Positions 15,955 through 24,520 of a stretch of DNA of 34,957 nt are shown piece by piece (within the stretch, counting starts at the first letter, position 1; each line of letters starts with the position of its first letter). Below the pieces are notes generated by a model. It saw only the letters and a program-made list of their open reading frames with translations, had not been told where the DNA came from and ran no database searches. Location: NCBI GenBank assembly GCA_900553135.1, contig USCO01000008.1:1-34957 (forward strand), written 5' to 3'. The DNA comes from an uncultured Eubacteriales bacterium. GTDB lineage: Bacteria > Bacillota > Clostridia > Oscillospirales > Oscillospiraceae. The position numbers and the translations under genes were made by a program.

Positions 15955-16658
15955 ACTTGACCCCTCCCTTCCCGGCGGCCAGCAGATCCCGATAGGCCGT
16001 GCCGTACTTGGAGAAGGAGGTCTGAAAGACCCCCCTGGGCCGACAGAGCCCGCACCATCCACAGGGGGATGGCTCCCGCCGCCTTCACCTCCATGAGCAC
16101 CCAGCCCTGGGGCAGCAGGGAGGTGCCCCAGGGGTCGTGGGCCAGGGTAAGCTGCTGGCAGCGGTAGCGGATGTCCCGGTCAAAGGTGACCCGGAAGTCT
16201 TTGTCCTCCAGTCCCCGGAAGGAGTCCCGCTCATAGGAGAGGAACACCGCCGGGCGCAGGGTCTCATAAAAGGCGGCGGCGTAGGCCAGCTCCCGGCCGA
16301 TCTGGCTGTCCGGCCAGGGGGCGCGGCCCGCCACACAGGCCAGGGCCTGGTCCTGGGCCATGGAGATGCGGCGCTTATACACCACCGAGCGAAATTTTTT
16401 CTTCAGCTCCACGAATACCGGGTCCCCGGCCCCCGCCCGGCCGTAGCTGCGTACCCGCAGCTTCTCCTTATAAACCGGCTTTTCCAGGCTGCGGCGGATG
16501 AGCCGGAAGTCCGGGGTGTCCAGATAGAGGTTGCGGATGGAGCTGTGGCTGTACTGGTCGGGTTCCATGTGGGGCTCCATGGCGGCCAGAATGGCCTGCT
16601 GCTGCCCGGTGGTCATCAAATATTTCAATTCATAGCGCTGAAAGGTGGATTGTGCCAT
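15947..16658 (-). pseudogene. VTC-domain polyphosphate polymerase-like protein, frameshifted near the 3' end
   Basis: About 236 residues after correction. Seen: FQRYELKYLM at the start, SIRNLYLDTPDFRLIR, KLRVRSYG, VFVELKKKFRSVVYKRR and VLMEVKAAGAIPLW, the basic and acidic tunnel residues of VTC4-type polymerases. After ALSAQ, a run of six G (16034-16039 region) pushes the frame off; with one G fewer it reads GVFQTSFSKYGTAYRDLLAAGKGGVKYA-stop, the normal family ending, and the stop overlaps the next ATG. Family knowledge: VTC-type domains make polyphosphate from ATP; bacterial copies sit beside DUF4956 and CotH or carbohydrate-binding genes, role unclear. AAGGAGG precedes the ATG. Confidence 0.8.
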
Positions 16659-16686
16659 AGTGTGCCTCCTTGTGGTTGGATGGTGG

Positions 16687-16722
16687 AGTCAGTATAGGAC
16701 GCAAACCCTAACTGAACTTAAA
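16687..16722 (-). promoter_or_regulatory. Promoter with response-regulator-type box upstream of the VTC gene
   Basis: On the minus strand the box TTTAAGTTCAGTTAGGGTT (16704-16722) ends 7 nt before TATACT. The same box at the same distance from TATCCT lies before the HtrA gene. TTAAG and TTAGG are spaced 10 bp apart, as in OmpR/PhoB-family direct repeats replacing the -35 box. Confidence 0.6.
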
Positions 16723-16831
16723 AAGGAGGAAAATTTCCTGACAATTCCGCCCCCGGGTGGTATTCTTTTAATTAGAGTTAAGGCCGGAGCGGTATGCTGG
16801 TGCTTAAGATCAGGAAAGAGAGGCGCGTATC

Positions 16832-17338
16832 ATGCGTATTTTGCTGGCAGAGGACGAGCGCTCCCTGTCCCGGGCCGTGGTGGCCCTGCTGGAGAAGAAC
16901 AATTATTCCGCCGACGCGGTGTACGACGGGAAAGAGGCCCTGGCCTACCTGGAGGGGGGCAACTACGACGGGGTGATCCTGGACATTATGATGCCCAAGG
17001 TAGACGGGCTGGAGGTGCTGCGCCGCCTGCGGCAGCAGGGGAATCCCATCCCCGTACTGCTGCTCACCGCCAAGTCGGAGGTGGAGGACAAGGTGACCGG
17101 CCTGGACATGGGGGCCAACAAGGAGTATCAGATGATGGAGCTGCTGCTGCGCAACCCCCGGCAGCTCATCCCCACCGAGCGCTTTTTGGAGCGCATCTGG
17201 GGCTATGACAGCGAGGTGGAGCTGAGCGTGGTGTGGGTGTACATCTCCTACCTGCGGAAAAAGCTTGCCGCCCTCCAGGCGGACATCCAGATCAAGGCCA
17301 AGCGCAACGCGGGCTACTCCCTGGAGGAACAGACATGA
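16832..17338 (+). CDS. OmpR-family response regulator with an internal deletion
   Basis: 168 residues, against about 220-230 for the family. The receiver is normal up to LLLTAKSEVEDKVTGLDMGAN: acidic pocket E7-D8, phosphoacceptor D51 in ILDIMMP, T79. Then, where DYLPKPF and the linker should follow, it goes straight to KEYQMMELLLRNP, the middle of the winged-helix effector domain (about 97-165, with WVYISYLRKKL and NAGYSL). About 60 residues are missing in frame, including the invariant receiver lysine and the first strands of the DNA-binding domain. Stop and kinase start overlap (ATGA). Function as a normal regulator is doubtful unless the deletion is an assembly artefact. Confidence 0.85.
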   Translation: MRILLAEDERSLSRAVVALLEKNNYSADAVYDGKEALAYLEGGNYDGVILDIMMPKVDGLEVLRRLRQQGNPIPVLLLTAKSEVEDKVTGLDMGANKEYQMMELLLRNPRQLIPTERFLERIWGYDSEVELSVVWVYISYLRKKLAALQADIQIKAKRNAGYSLEEQT

Positions 17339-18234
17339 TCAAAAAACTGCGCCGGAAACTCATTGCCGCCTGTATGCTCTCCCTGGCAGTGGTGCTGCTG
17401 GTGATTTTGGGGGGCGTGAACCTGGTGAGCTACCAGAAGGTGGTGGCCGATGCCGACACCGTGCTGTCCATGCTGGCCAGCGTGGCACTGTCCCTGCTGG
17501 GACTGCTGGCAGTGCTGGTGCTGCTGCTCATCTTGTCCCACCGCATCGTGCGCCCTATGGCCGAGAGCTATGAAAAGCAAAAGCAGTTCATCACCGACGC
17601 GGGCCATGAGCTGAAAACCCCCATGACCATCATCAGCGCCGACGCCGACCTGCTGGAAATGGAGTGCGGGGAAAACCAGTGGCTTACCGACATCCGCCGC
17701 CAGGCCCAGCGGCTCACGGGGCTGACCAACGACCTCATCTACCTGTCCCGCATGGAGGAGGAGCAGCCCAAGCTCCAGGTCATCCAGTTCCCCCTCTCCG
17801 ACCTGGCCGAGGAAATGGCCCAGTCCTTTGCCGCCCCCGCCCAGAGCCAGGGCAAGGAGCTGGAGGTTTCGGTGCAGCCCATGCTCTCCTGCACCGGGGA
17901 CGAGAAGGCCATCCGGCAGCTCATTTCCATCCTGCTGGACAACGCCCTGAAATATTCTCCACAAGGGGGAAAGCTGACCCTGAAGCTGGAAAAGCAAGGG
18001 CGGAACGTGCTGCTCACCGTGTCCAACACCACCGCCCAGCCCATGGAGCGGGACAAGCTGTCCCACCTCTTCGACCGCTTTTACCGCACTGACCAGTCCC
18101 GCAGCAGCCAGACCGGGGGCTACGGCCTGGGGCTGTCCATCGCCCGGAGCATCGTGCTGGCCCACAAGGGGAAAATCCGGGCGGAGAGCCCCGACGGGAC
18201 CAGCCTGTCTGTGGCGGTCACCCTGCCGGGATAA
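17335..18234 (+). CDS. Sensor histidine kinase lacking its extracytoplasmic sensor region
   Basis: 299 residues. TM1 (about 9-31); then only some 17 residues (SYQKVVADADTVLSMLA) before TM2 (about 49-68). Relatives of this kinase type have an outside sensor loop of roughly 100 residues here, so an in-frame loss near 17475-17485 is inferred. The kinase core is intact: H91 in TDAGHELKTP, N203 in DNALKYSP, LFDRFYR (245-251), GYGLGLSIA (262-270). Start ATG overlaps the regulator stop. Family knowledge: HisKA/HATPase kinase phosphorylating the partner regulator. Without the loop it may be signal-blind or constitutively active (inference). Confidence 0.88.
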   Translation: MIKKLRRKLIAACMLSLAVVLLVILGGVNLVSYQKVVADADTVLSMLASVALSLLGLLAVLVLLLILSHRIVRPMAESYEKQKQFITDAGHELKTPMTIISADADLLEMECGENQWLTDIRRQAQRLTGLTNDLIYLSRMEEEQPKLQVIQFPLSDLAEEMAQSFAAPAQSQGKELEVSVQPMLSCTGDEKAIRQLISILLDNALKYSPQGGKLTLKLEKQGRNVLLTVSNTTAQPMERDKLSHLFDRFYRTDQSRSSQTGGYGLGLSIARSIVLAHKGKIRAESPDGTSLSVAVTLPG

Positions 18235-18246
18235 CTTTTTTCCATT

Positions 18247-18278
18247 TTTAAGTACAATTAGGGTTGACACCTTATCCT
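18247..18278 (+). promoter_or_regulatory. Promoter with response-regulator-type box upstream of the HtrA gene
   Basis: TTTAAGTACAATTAGGGTT (18247-18265) differs at two positions from the box before the VTC gene; 7 nt later comes TATCCT (18273-18278). The match in sequence and spacing argues for control of both transcripts by the adjacent two-component system. Confidence 0.6.
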
Positions 18279-18327
18279 AAGGGCAGAAACCAGGAAAAAA
18301 CCTGCCTGACGGAAAGGAGTTTGCCAT

Positions 18328-19356
<1,029 letters not shown>

Positions 19357-19372
19357 GAGGAGCGGACAGCCA

Positions 19373-19401
19373 TTGAAAAATCCTGCCGCCCATAGTATAA
19401 T
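19373..19401 (+). promoter_or_regulatory. Sigma-A promoter of the ECF-S / peptidase operon
   Basis: TTGAAA (19373-19378), 17-bp spacer, TATAAT (19396-19401). Starts 16 bp after the HtrA stop; the roughly 60-nt leader has only small hairpins (GGCG/CGCC). Confidence 0.85.
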
Positions 19402-19470
19402 GCCTCTGGCGTAACGCCAAATTTGCGCTGCATCCTCCCTGGAGAGGAGCGGCAGCAGGAGGAATTGAAT

Positions 19471-20100
19471 ATGGGAAAGACCAACACAAAGCTCACGTAC
19501 CTCATGGAACTGGCCCTGCTGGTGGGCATCCTGCTGATGATGAACGTCACAGGACTTGCCATGATCCCGCTGCCCGGACAGTACGCGTCTATCATGACTG
19601 TACCGGTGGCCGTGGGAGCCATGATTTTGGGACCCCTGGCGGGGGCCGTATTGGGGGGCGTGATGGGCTGCATCAGCTTTTACACGGCCATCAAAACCGG
19701 GTTCAGCACCCTGTTTCTGGCGGGCTACACCGGTGGGACCGTGGTGGCGCTCAGCTTTGTCAACACCATCATCCCCCGCATCCTCATGGGATTTTGCGTG
19801 GGATGGATTTTCAAAGCCGTGCACAAGCTGGACCGGAGCAAGACCCTCTCCTACTACATTGGGGGACTGGCCGCGCCGGTGCTGAACACCCTGTTTTACA
19901 TGACGGTGCTGGTGTTCATCTTCTGGAACGCCCCCACCCTGCAAAACCTGCTGGGGGAGGAGCTGATGGCCAAATTCCAGGACAACGTACTGCTGTTTGT
20001 GGCCGCCTATGTGGGCATCCAGGCTGTGCTGGAGGCCGTGGTGGGCTGTGTCATCAGCGGCTCCATCTGCAAGGCCCTGCGCGTGGTGTTGAAGCGGTAA
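19471..20100 (+). CDS. ECF transporter S component (substrate-specific membrane subunit)
   Basis: 209 residues with about six hydrophobic helices, no soluble domain. Typical S-component features: short N-terminus, GPLAGAVLGGVMGCISF, and small-residue helix AAPVLNTLFYMTVLVF for packing against EcfT. AGGAGG lies 8 nt before the ATG. Family knowledge: binds a vitamin with high affinity and shares EcfA/EcfA'/EcfT modules encoded elsewhere; the large-family profile is ECF_trnsprt. The downstream gene, 10 bp on, is a DmpA-type peptidase able in some relatives to release beta-alanine, so a pantothenate-related substrate is possible (inference only). Confidence 0.8.
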   Translation: MGKTNTKLTYLMELALLVGILLMMNVTGLAMIPLPGQYASIMTVPVAVGAMILGPLAGAVLGGVMGCISFYTAIKTGFSTLFLAGYTGGTVVALSFVNTIIPRILMGFCVGWIFKAVHKLDRSKTLSYYIGGLAAPVLNTLFYMTVLVFIFWNAPTLQNLLGEELMAKFQDNVLLFVAAYVGIQAVLEAVVGCVISGSICKALRVVLKR

Positions 20101-20110
20101 GGAGGTCGCC

Positions 20111-21064
20111 ATGAACGAGATCGGAATTATGGAAGTGGGCGGATTCCGGGTGGGACACGCCCAGAATGAAGAGGCCGCCACCGGCTGCACCGTGCTCCTC
20201 TGCGACCGCATGAGTCCGGCGGGTCTGGACGTGCGGGGCGGAGGCCCCGCCTCCCGGGAGTCCCAGATCCTGTCCCCCGTGGCCCAGGCTGAGGCCATCA
20301 ACGCCGTGCTCCTGTCGGGAGGCAGCGCCTTTGGTCTGGACGCCGCCGGCGGGGTGCAGAAATACCTGGAGGAGCGGGGCATCGGCTTTGACGTGGGTAT
20401 CACCAAGGTGCCCCTGGTGAGCCAGTCCTGCCTGTTCGACCTGGGGGTGGGCCGCTGTGATGTGCGCCCCGACGGGGCCATGGCCTACCGGGCCTGCGAG
20501 AATGCAGGCTATGATGCCCCCGCGGAAGGCAACGTGGGAGCGGGCACCGGCTGCTCCGTGGGCAAATACCGGGGCATGGAGCGGGCCATGAAGTCGGGCT
20601 TGGGCACCTATGCCCTCCAGGCGGGTCACCTGAAGGTGGGCGCCCTGGTGGCGGTGAACGCCCTGGGAGACATTTATGAAGGCGAAACCCAGATCGCGGG
20701 GCTGCTGAACCCGGAGAAAACCGCCCTGTCCAACACCCTGGAGGAACTGTTTCAGGATGTGACCATTGCTGACAATCTGTTTACCGGCAACACCACCCTG
20801 GGCATCGTGGTCACCAACGCCAAGCTGAACAAGACCCAGCTGACCAAGGTGGCGGGCATGACCCACAACGGCTTTGCCCGGGCCATCCGGCCGGTGCACA
20901 CCAACGCCGACGGGGACAGCATCTACGCCCTGAGCACCGGGGACCTGCCCGGCGATGTGAACGTGGTGGGGGCTATGGCGGCCTGGGCCATGGAGCGGGC
21001 CATCGTGCGGGCTGTGAAGGCCGCCCGTCCCTCCTACGGACTGCCTGCCTGGGACACCCTGTGA
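20111..21064 (+). CDS. P1 family (DmpA/BapA-type, S58) N-terminal-nucleophile aminopeptidase
   Basis: 317 residues. Family landmarks: TGCTVLLCD, the glycine motif DVRGGGPASRE (40-50), LLSGGSAFGLDAAGGV (67-82) lining the active site, GNVGAGTGCSVGK (140-152), and the self-cleavage site in FTGNTTLGIVVTNAKL, where T228 is the likely new N-terminal nucleophile. Family knowledge: the precursor cleaves itself into alpha and beta chains; members remove N-terminal D-, beta- or L-residues from small peptides. AAGGAGG lies 4 nt before the ATG right after the stop of the S-component gene, so one operon. Confidence 0.88.
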   Translation: MNEIGIMEVGGFRVGHAQNEEAATGCTVLLCDRMSPAGLDVRGGGPASRESQILSPVAQAEAINAVLLSGGSAFGLDAAGGVQKYLEERGIGFDVGITKVPLVSQSCLFDLGVGRCDVRPDGAMAYRACENAGYDAPAEGNVGAGTGCSVGKYRGMERAMKSGLGTYALQAGHLKVGALVAVNALGDIYEGETQIAGLLNPEKTALSNTLEELFQDVTIADNLFTGNTTLGIVVTNAKLNKTQLTKVAGMTHNGFARAIRPVHTNADGDSIYALSTGDLPGDVNVVGAMAAWAMERAIVRAVKAARPSYGLPAWDTL

Positions 21065-21100
21065 GCCCGAAGCTTTTTTGTGAATTCATAAGACCCTTTT

Positions 21101-21133
21101 ACCGGGCAGCCTGGTGCTGCCCGGTCTTTTTTT
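21101..21133 (+). terminator. Intrinsic terminator of the ECF-S / peptidase operon
   Basis: ACCGGGCAGC / GCTGCCCGGT stem with CTGGT loop, then seven T after one C. Confidence 0.92.
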
Positions 21134-21195
21134 GCCAGGCGGCAGCAGGGAACGGATTCATAAAATTCTGGAAGAAAAGTGGAAATCAGGAGAAA

Positions 21196-21235
21196 ATCGC
21201 ATATTTTGTGAACAAAGATCGCAAACTTTGTAAAC
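21196..21235 (+). repeat. Two tandem 18-bp repeats with 22-bp period upstream of CIRCE
   Basis: ATCGCATATTTTGTGAAC (21196-21213) and ATCGCAAACTTTGTAAAC (21218-21235) agree at 15 of 18 positions and are two helical turns apart. The first also contains a TTTGT-GA-ACAAA inverted repeat. They end 1 bp before the CIRCE element. Likely a second operator of the hsp20 promoter; they do not fit the CtsR heptad consensus. Confidence 0.6.
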
Positions 21236-21236
21236 A

Positions 21237-21263
21237 TTAGCACTCTCACCTTGACAGTGCTAA
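21237..21263 (+). promoter_or_regulatory. CIRCE element (HrcA operator)
   Basis: TTAGCACTC, 9-bp spacer, CAGTGCTAA: one mismatch from the consensus TTAGCACTC-N9-GAGTGCTAA. It overlaps the hsp20 -35 box, so HrcA repression relieved by heat or misfolded protein is expected. The hrcA gene is not in the window. Confidence 0.92.
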
Positions 21264-21279
21264 TTTCCGGTGTTATAAC
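21251..21279 (+). promoter_or_regulatory. Sigma-A promoter of hsp20
   Basis: TTGACA (21251-21256) inside CIRCE, 17-bp spacer, TATAAC (21274-21279). Confidence 0.85.
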
Positions 21280-21356
21280 AGAATCGTTCCAAGAGAGAGG
21301 CCCAAAGGGCTCCTCCCACAGGGCGAAAATAAGTGCTGTGAATGGAGGAATGACTT

Positions 21357-21800
21357 ATGTTGCCCAGCATTTTTGGTGAAAACCTGTTTGATGATTTCTT
21401 TGATGATGACTTCGGAATGTTCCCCGCGTGGAACGGCCGTGATCCCCTGTATGGCAAGCATGCCAAGAACCTGATGAAGACCGACGTGCGGGAGATGGAG
21501 AACACCTACGAGGTGGACGTGGACCTGCCCGGCTTCAAGAAGGACGAGCTCAGCGTGGAGCTGAAGGACGGATACCTGACCATCAGCGCGGCCAAGGGTC
21601 TGGACAAGGACGAGAAGGACAAGGAAGGCAAGTATATCCGCCAGGAGCGGTATGCCGGGTCCTGCAGCCGCAGCTTCTATGTGGGCGATGTGAAGGCGGA
21701 GGATGTGGCCGCCAAGTATGAGGACGGCATCCTGAAGCTGACCCTGCCCAAGCAGGAGAAGAAGGAGCTGCCCAGAAGTTCCACCATTGCCATTGGCTGA
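21357..21800 (+). CDS. Hsp20/alpha-crystallin family small heat-shock protein
   Basis: 147 residues. Short Phe/Asp-rich N-terminal arm (FDDFFDDDFGMFP), alpha-crystallin domain (about 40-135) from KTDVREMENTYEVDVDLPGF through GYLTISAAK to YEDGILKLTLPK, and a short tail ending in IAIG, close to the IxI motif used in oligomer assembly. Family knowledge: ATP-independent holdase. The start follows AATGGAGGAATGACTT. Single-gene transcript with CIRCE in front and a strong terminator behind; induced by heat through HrcA (inferred). Confidence 0.95.
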   Translation: MLPSIFGENLFDDFFDDDFGMFPAWNGRDPLYGKHAKNLMKTDVREMENTYEVDVDLPGFKKDELSVELKDGYLTISAAKGLDKDEKDKEGKYIRQERYAGSCSRSFYVGDVKAEDVAAKYEDGILKLTLPKQEKKELPRSSTIAIG

Positions 21801-21804
21801 CATC

Positions 21805-21844
21805 AAAAGAGCGCTTCCGTTTTTGACGGAAGCGCTCTTTTTTT
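21805..21844 (+). terminator. Intrinsic terminator of hsp20
   Basis: Stem AAGAGCGCTTCCGT / ACGGAAGCGCTCTT with a run of T on the plus side and A on the other, so it may also serve the converging LysR gene. Confidence 0.93.
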
Positions 21845-21901
21845 CGGTTCGGGGGAAGGAGGCAGGGGAGAAGAACCGTTTATTTTCACAAAATTTTGTC
21901 C

Positions 21902-22843
21902 TTATTTTTGTTCAAAGTCCCCGGTGGATTCCATGGACATCAGCTCCTTCACGATTTGGATGAAGCGCATGGTGTAGTCGGGGAGGGTGACGTCGGGGCG
22001 GTAGAGGGCGGAGAAATTGGCCGCCTGCTGGGCCTTGCCCACGGAAAAGACCTGGGGCGGGGTGACAAAGCGCATGTGGCGCAGGTAGCTTGCCAGGGAG
22101 AAGGACACCCCCAGGCCGTTGGCGGCCATCTGGGCGGCGGTCTCGATGTTGCGGATGAGCAGGGTGCGGCCGGGAATGGTGCCCGTCTCCTCCAGCACCT
22201 GGTCGGTGAAGTGGCGCAGGCTCTGGCCCGGGTGCTGGAGCAGGAAGGTCTCCTCCTGAAACAGGGACAGGTCCACCCAGGGGCGGGCAAAGCCCTGGCG
22301 GTACTGGGCCCGGGGGCACAGGGGATGGCCCGCGTGGACCAGAAAGACCAGGGGGTCGCTGTGCAGGTGGATGTGGGACAGCTGGGGGTAGGGCTCGGCC
22401 AGGTTGCACAGCAGCAGGTCCAGCTTGTCCTGGCGCAGCAGCTCCACCAGGCCGTTCTGGTTCAGCTCCTGTAAGGTGATCTCCACGTTGGGGTAGTAGC
22501 CCCGGAACACCTTCATGGCCGAGGGGATGAGCTGGGGGGAGCGGCGGATGGGGATGCCCACCCGCAGGCGGCCCTGGTAGCCGCTGACCACCCGGCCCAC
22601 CTGCTCGTCAAAAGCCCGGCCCAGGGCCAGGATCTGCCGGGCCTTTTCCAGATAAACTTCCCCCAGATAGGTGGGCACCAGCCGCCGCCGGCCCCGCTGA
22701 AACAGGGGAAAGCCCAGGGCGGACTCCACTCCCGCCAGGTAGGAGGACAGGGCGGGCTGGGTGACCCCCAGCTGCCGGGCGGCCTGGGTCACGCTGCCGC
22801 AGTCGGCCAGGGTGACGATATAGAGCTGTTCCTTCAGATTCAT
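21902..22843 (-). CDS. LysR family transcriptional regulator
   Basis: 313 residues. N-terminal winged HTH (about 1-60) with CGSVTQAARQLGVTQPALSSYLAGVESALG and the usual LFQRGRRRLVPT; C-terminal periplasmic-binding-protein-like effector domain (about 90-300). Start ATG has GGAGGG 7 nt upstream. Family knowledge: controls a divergent target, here the transporter and amidohydrolase operon, in response to a small molecule. A T-N11-A palindrome (ATAAG-N5-CTTAT) lies just before its start, consistent with autoregulation. Confidence 0.92.
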   Translation of the reverse strand: MNLKEQLYIVTLADCGSVTQAARQLGVTQPALSSYLAGVESALGFPLFQRGRRRLVPTYLGEVYLEKARQILALGRAFDEQVGRVVSGYQGRLRVGIPIRRSPQLIPSAMKVFRGYYPNVEITLQELNQNGLVELLRQDKLDLLLCNLAEPYPQLSHIHLHSDPLVFLVHAGHPLCPRAQYRQGFARPWVDLSLFQEETFLLQHPGQSLRHFTDQVLEETGTIPGRTLLIRNIETAAQMAANGLGVSFSLASYLRHMRFVTPPQVFSVGKAQQAANFSALYRPDVTLPDYTMRFIQIVKELMSMESTGDFEQK

Positions 22844-22855
22844 GGGCCGCCCTCC

Positions 22856-22870
22856 ATAAGAAAAACTTAT
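22856..22870. promoter_or_regulatory. LysR-type T-N11-A operator candidate
   Basis: Perfect inverted repeat ATAAG-AAAAA-CTTAT, with T at 22857 and A at 22869 (T-N11-A). It lies 12 bp upstream of the lysR start and 22 bp upstream of the divergent -35 box. Confidence 0.55.
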
Positions 22871-22892
22871 ACCCCGCCAAGGACGGGGGAAT

Positions 22893-22922
22893 TTTACATT
22901 TTGGATTCCTCTCCATTATACT
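22893..22922 (+). promoter_or_regulatory. Sigma-A promoter of the yfcC-M20 operon
   Basis: TTTACA (22893-22898), 18-bp spacer, TATACT (22917-22922). The leader to the first ATG is about 100 nt. Confidence 0.6.
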
Positions 22923-23032
22923 AAAGGACAGAAAGACCGGCAAGGCCTGATCCGGAGCGGGCGGCCGGCTTGTCCCCGGCTGGGTGTGTGCAATGGCCGG
23001 GGGACAAACCGCTTTAGAGGAGGAATCACGAA

Positions 23033-24448
23033 ATGGCTAAGACCCCCAGTGAAGGAAAGGCCAAGAAGGCCTTCAAAATGCCCCACACTCTGGTGATTAT
23101 TTTTACCATTATCCTGGTGGCCGTGCTGCTGACCTGGATCATCCCCGCCGGCTCCTATGACCGTGTGGAGGACGCCGTCACCGGCAAGCAGCTCATCGAC
23201 CCGGCCAGCTTCCACTACGTGGAGAGCAGTCCTGTGAACCCCCTGACCATTATGGACCACGTGGTCACCGGCTTTATCAACTCCATTGACCTCATCCTGG
23301 TCATCCTCTTTGCCGGCGGCGCCTTCCATCTGGTCACGGAGAGCGGCGCCCTGCAGGCCTCGGTGGCCAAGGTGGCCCGGAAGTTCTCCAACCGGCTGTA
23401 CATCTTCATCCCCATGCTCACCCTGGTGTTCACCCTCATCGCCACCAGCCAGGGCGTGAACCTGTTTATCCCCTTCGTTCCCATCACCCTGATGCTCTCC
23501 TACGCCCTGGGCCTTGACTCCATCGTGGGCGTGGGCATCATCCTCATGGGCGGCGCCGTGGGCTTCTCCACCGGCACCCTCCAGACCAGCACCACCCTGC
23601 TGGCCCAGGACATCGCGGGCCTGGCCCCCTTCTCCGGCATCGGCTTCCGTTTCCTGTGCCTGCTGGTCTTCTACGTCATCACCAACGCCTATCTCATCCG
23701 CTACGCCATAAAGATCCAGAAGAACCCCCAGCTCAGCCCCATGTACGAGCTGGACCAGCAGAATGAGATGAAGGCGGCCGCCGACCTGGACGCCTTCGGC
23801 GCCATGACCTGGAGGCGCTGGGCCATTCTGGCCGCTCTGGTGGGCGCCCTGGCCATCATCGTCTACGGCGGCCTGAAGATGGATTGGGATATGCCCAACT
23901 TCGCCGCCATGTTCCTGTGGCTGGCCGTTATCGTGGGCCTGCTGGACGGCAAGAGCCCCTCCGCCATCGCCAAGGGCCTGGTGGCCGGCTGCAAGACCAT
24001 GCTGGGCGCTGCCCTCATCATCGGCCTGGCCCGTGCCATCGCTCTGATCCTCACCGCCGGCGGCATCATCGACACCATCGTCTATGCCCTGGCCGGGGTG
24101 CTGAACGTGGTGCCCAGCTTCCTGCAGGCTCCCGTCATGTTCATCCTGAACATCGTCATCAACATCTTCATCACCTCCGGCTCCGGCCAGGCCGCGGTGG
24201 TTATGCCCCTGTTCCTGCCCGTGGCCGACCTGGTGGGTATGACCCGTCAGACCGCCATTCTGGCCTTCAACTTCGGCGACGGCTTCTGTAACTATGTCCT
24301 TCCCACCTCCACCGCCCTCATGGGCCTCATCGGTGCGGCCAACGTGCCCTACGACAAGTGGATGAAGTTCATGTGGAAGCTGTTCCTCATCTGGGTGGTC
24401 ACCGGCTGCATCCTGGTGAGCATCGCCCAGGCCATCCATCTGGCTTAA
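23033..24448 (+). CDS. YfcC/DcuC-like family membrane transporter
   Basis: 471 residues, about 12 hydrophobic helices. Family features: WIIPAGSYDRV near the start followed by the outside loop, the re-entrant region TSQGVNLFIPF, GFSTGTLQTSTTLLAQDIAG, and the second half motif ITSGSGQAAVVMPLFLPVADLVGMTRQTAILAFNFGDG, repeated inverted halves as in the C4-dicarboxylate/AbgT-like superfamily. Family knowledge: secondary, ion-coupled uptake of carboxylates, amino acids or small peptide conjugates. GAGGAGG precedes the ATG. Coupled with an M20 hydrolase and divergent LysR, so likely imports the hydrolase's substrate. Confidence 0.88.
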   Translation: MAKTPSEGKAKKAFKMPHTLVIIFTIILVAVLLTWIIPAGSYDRVEDAVTGKQLIDPASFHYVESSPVNPLTIMDHVVTGFINSIDLILVILFAGGAFHLVTESGALQASVAKVARKFSNRLYIFIPMLTLVFTLIATSQGVNLFIPFVPITLMLSYALGLDSIVGVGIILMGGAVGFSTGTLQTSTTLLAQDIAGLAPFSGIGFRFLCLLVFYVITNAYLIRYAIKIQKNPQLSPMYELDQQNEMKAAADLDAFGAMTWRRWAILAALVGALAIIVYGGLKMDWDMPNFAAMFLWLAVIVGLLDGKSPSAIAKGLVAGCKTMLGAALIIGLARAIALILTAGGIIDTIVYALAGVLNVVPSFLQAPVMFILNIVINIFITSGSGQAAVVMPLFLPVADLVGMTRQTAILAFNFGDGFCNYVLPTSTALMGLIGAANVPYDKWMKFMWKLFLIWVVTGCILVSIAQAIHLA

Positions 24449-24466
24449 TTCTTCTCTCTCTCTCCG

Positions 24467-24494
24467 CCACCCCTTCCCAGCCGGGAAGGGGTGG
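24467..24494 (+). other. Intercistronic hairpin between transporter and amidohydrolase
   Basis: Perfect 12-bp GC-rich stem CCACCCCTTCCC / GGGAAGGGGTGG with AGCC loop and no following T run. More likely an mRNA-stability or partial-polarity element than a terminator. Confidence 0.6.
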
Positions 24495-24520
24495 ACGATC
24501 TTAACAAAGGAGTGTATCCC

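Noticed and set aside
18264..18292. TTGACA at 18264-18269 as -35 box of the HtrA gene
   Set aside because: No -10 box lies 16-18 bp downstream; TATCCT at 18273 fits the shared activator-box arrangement better.
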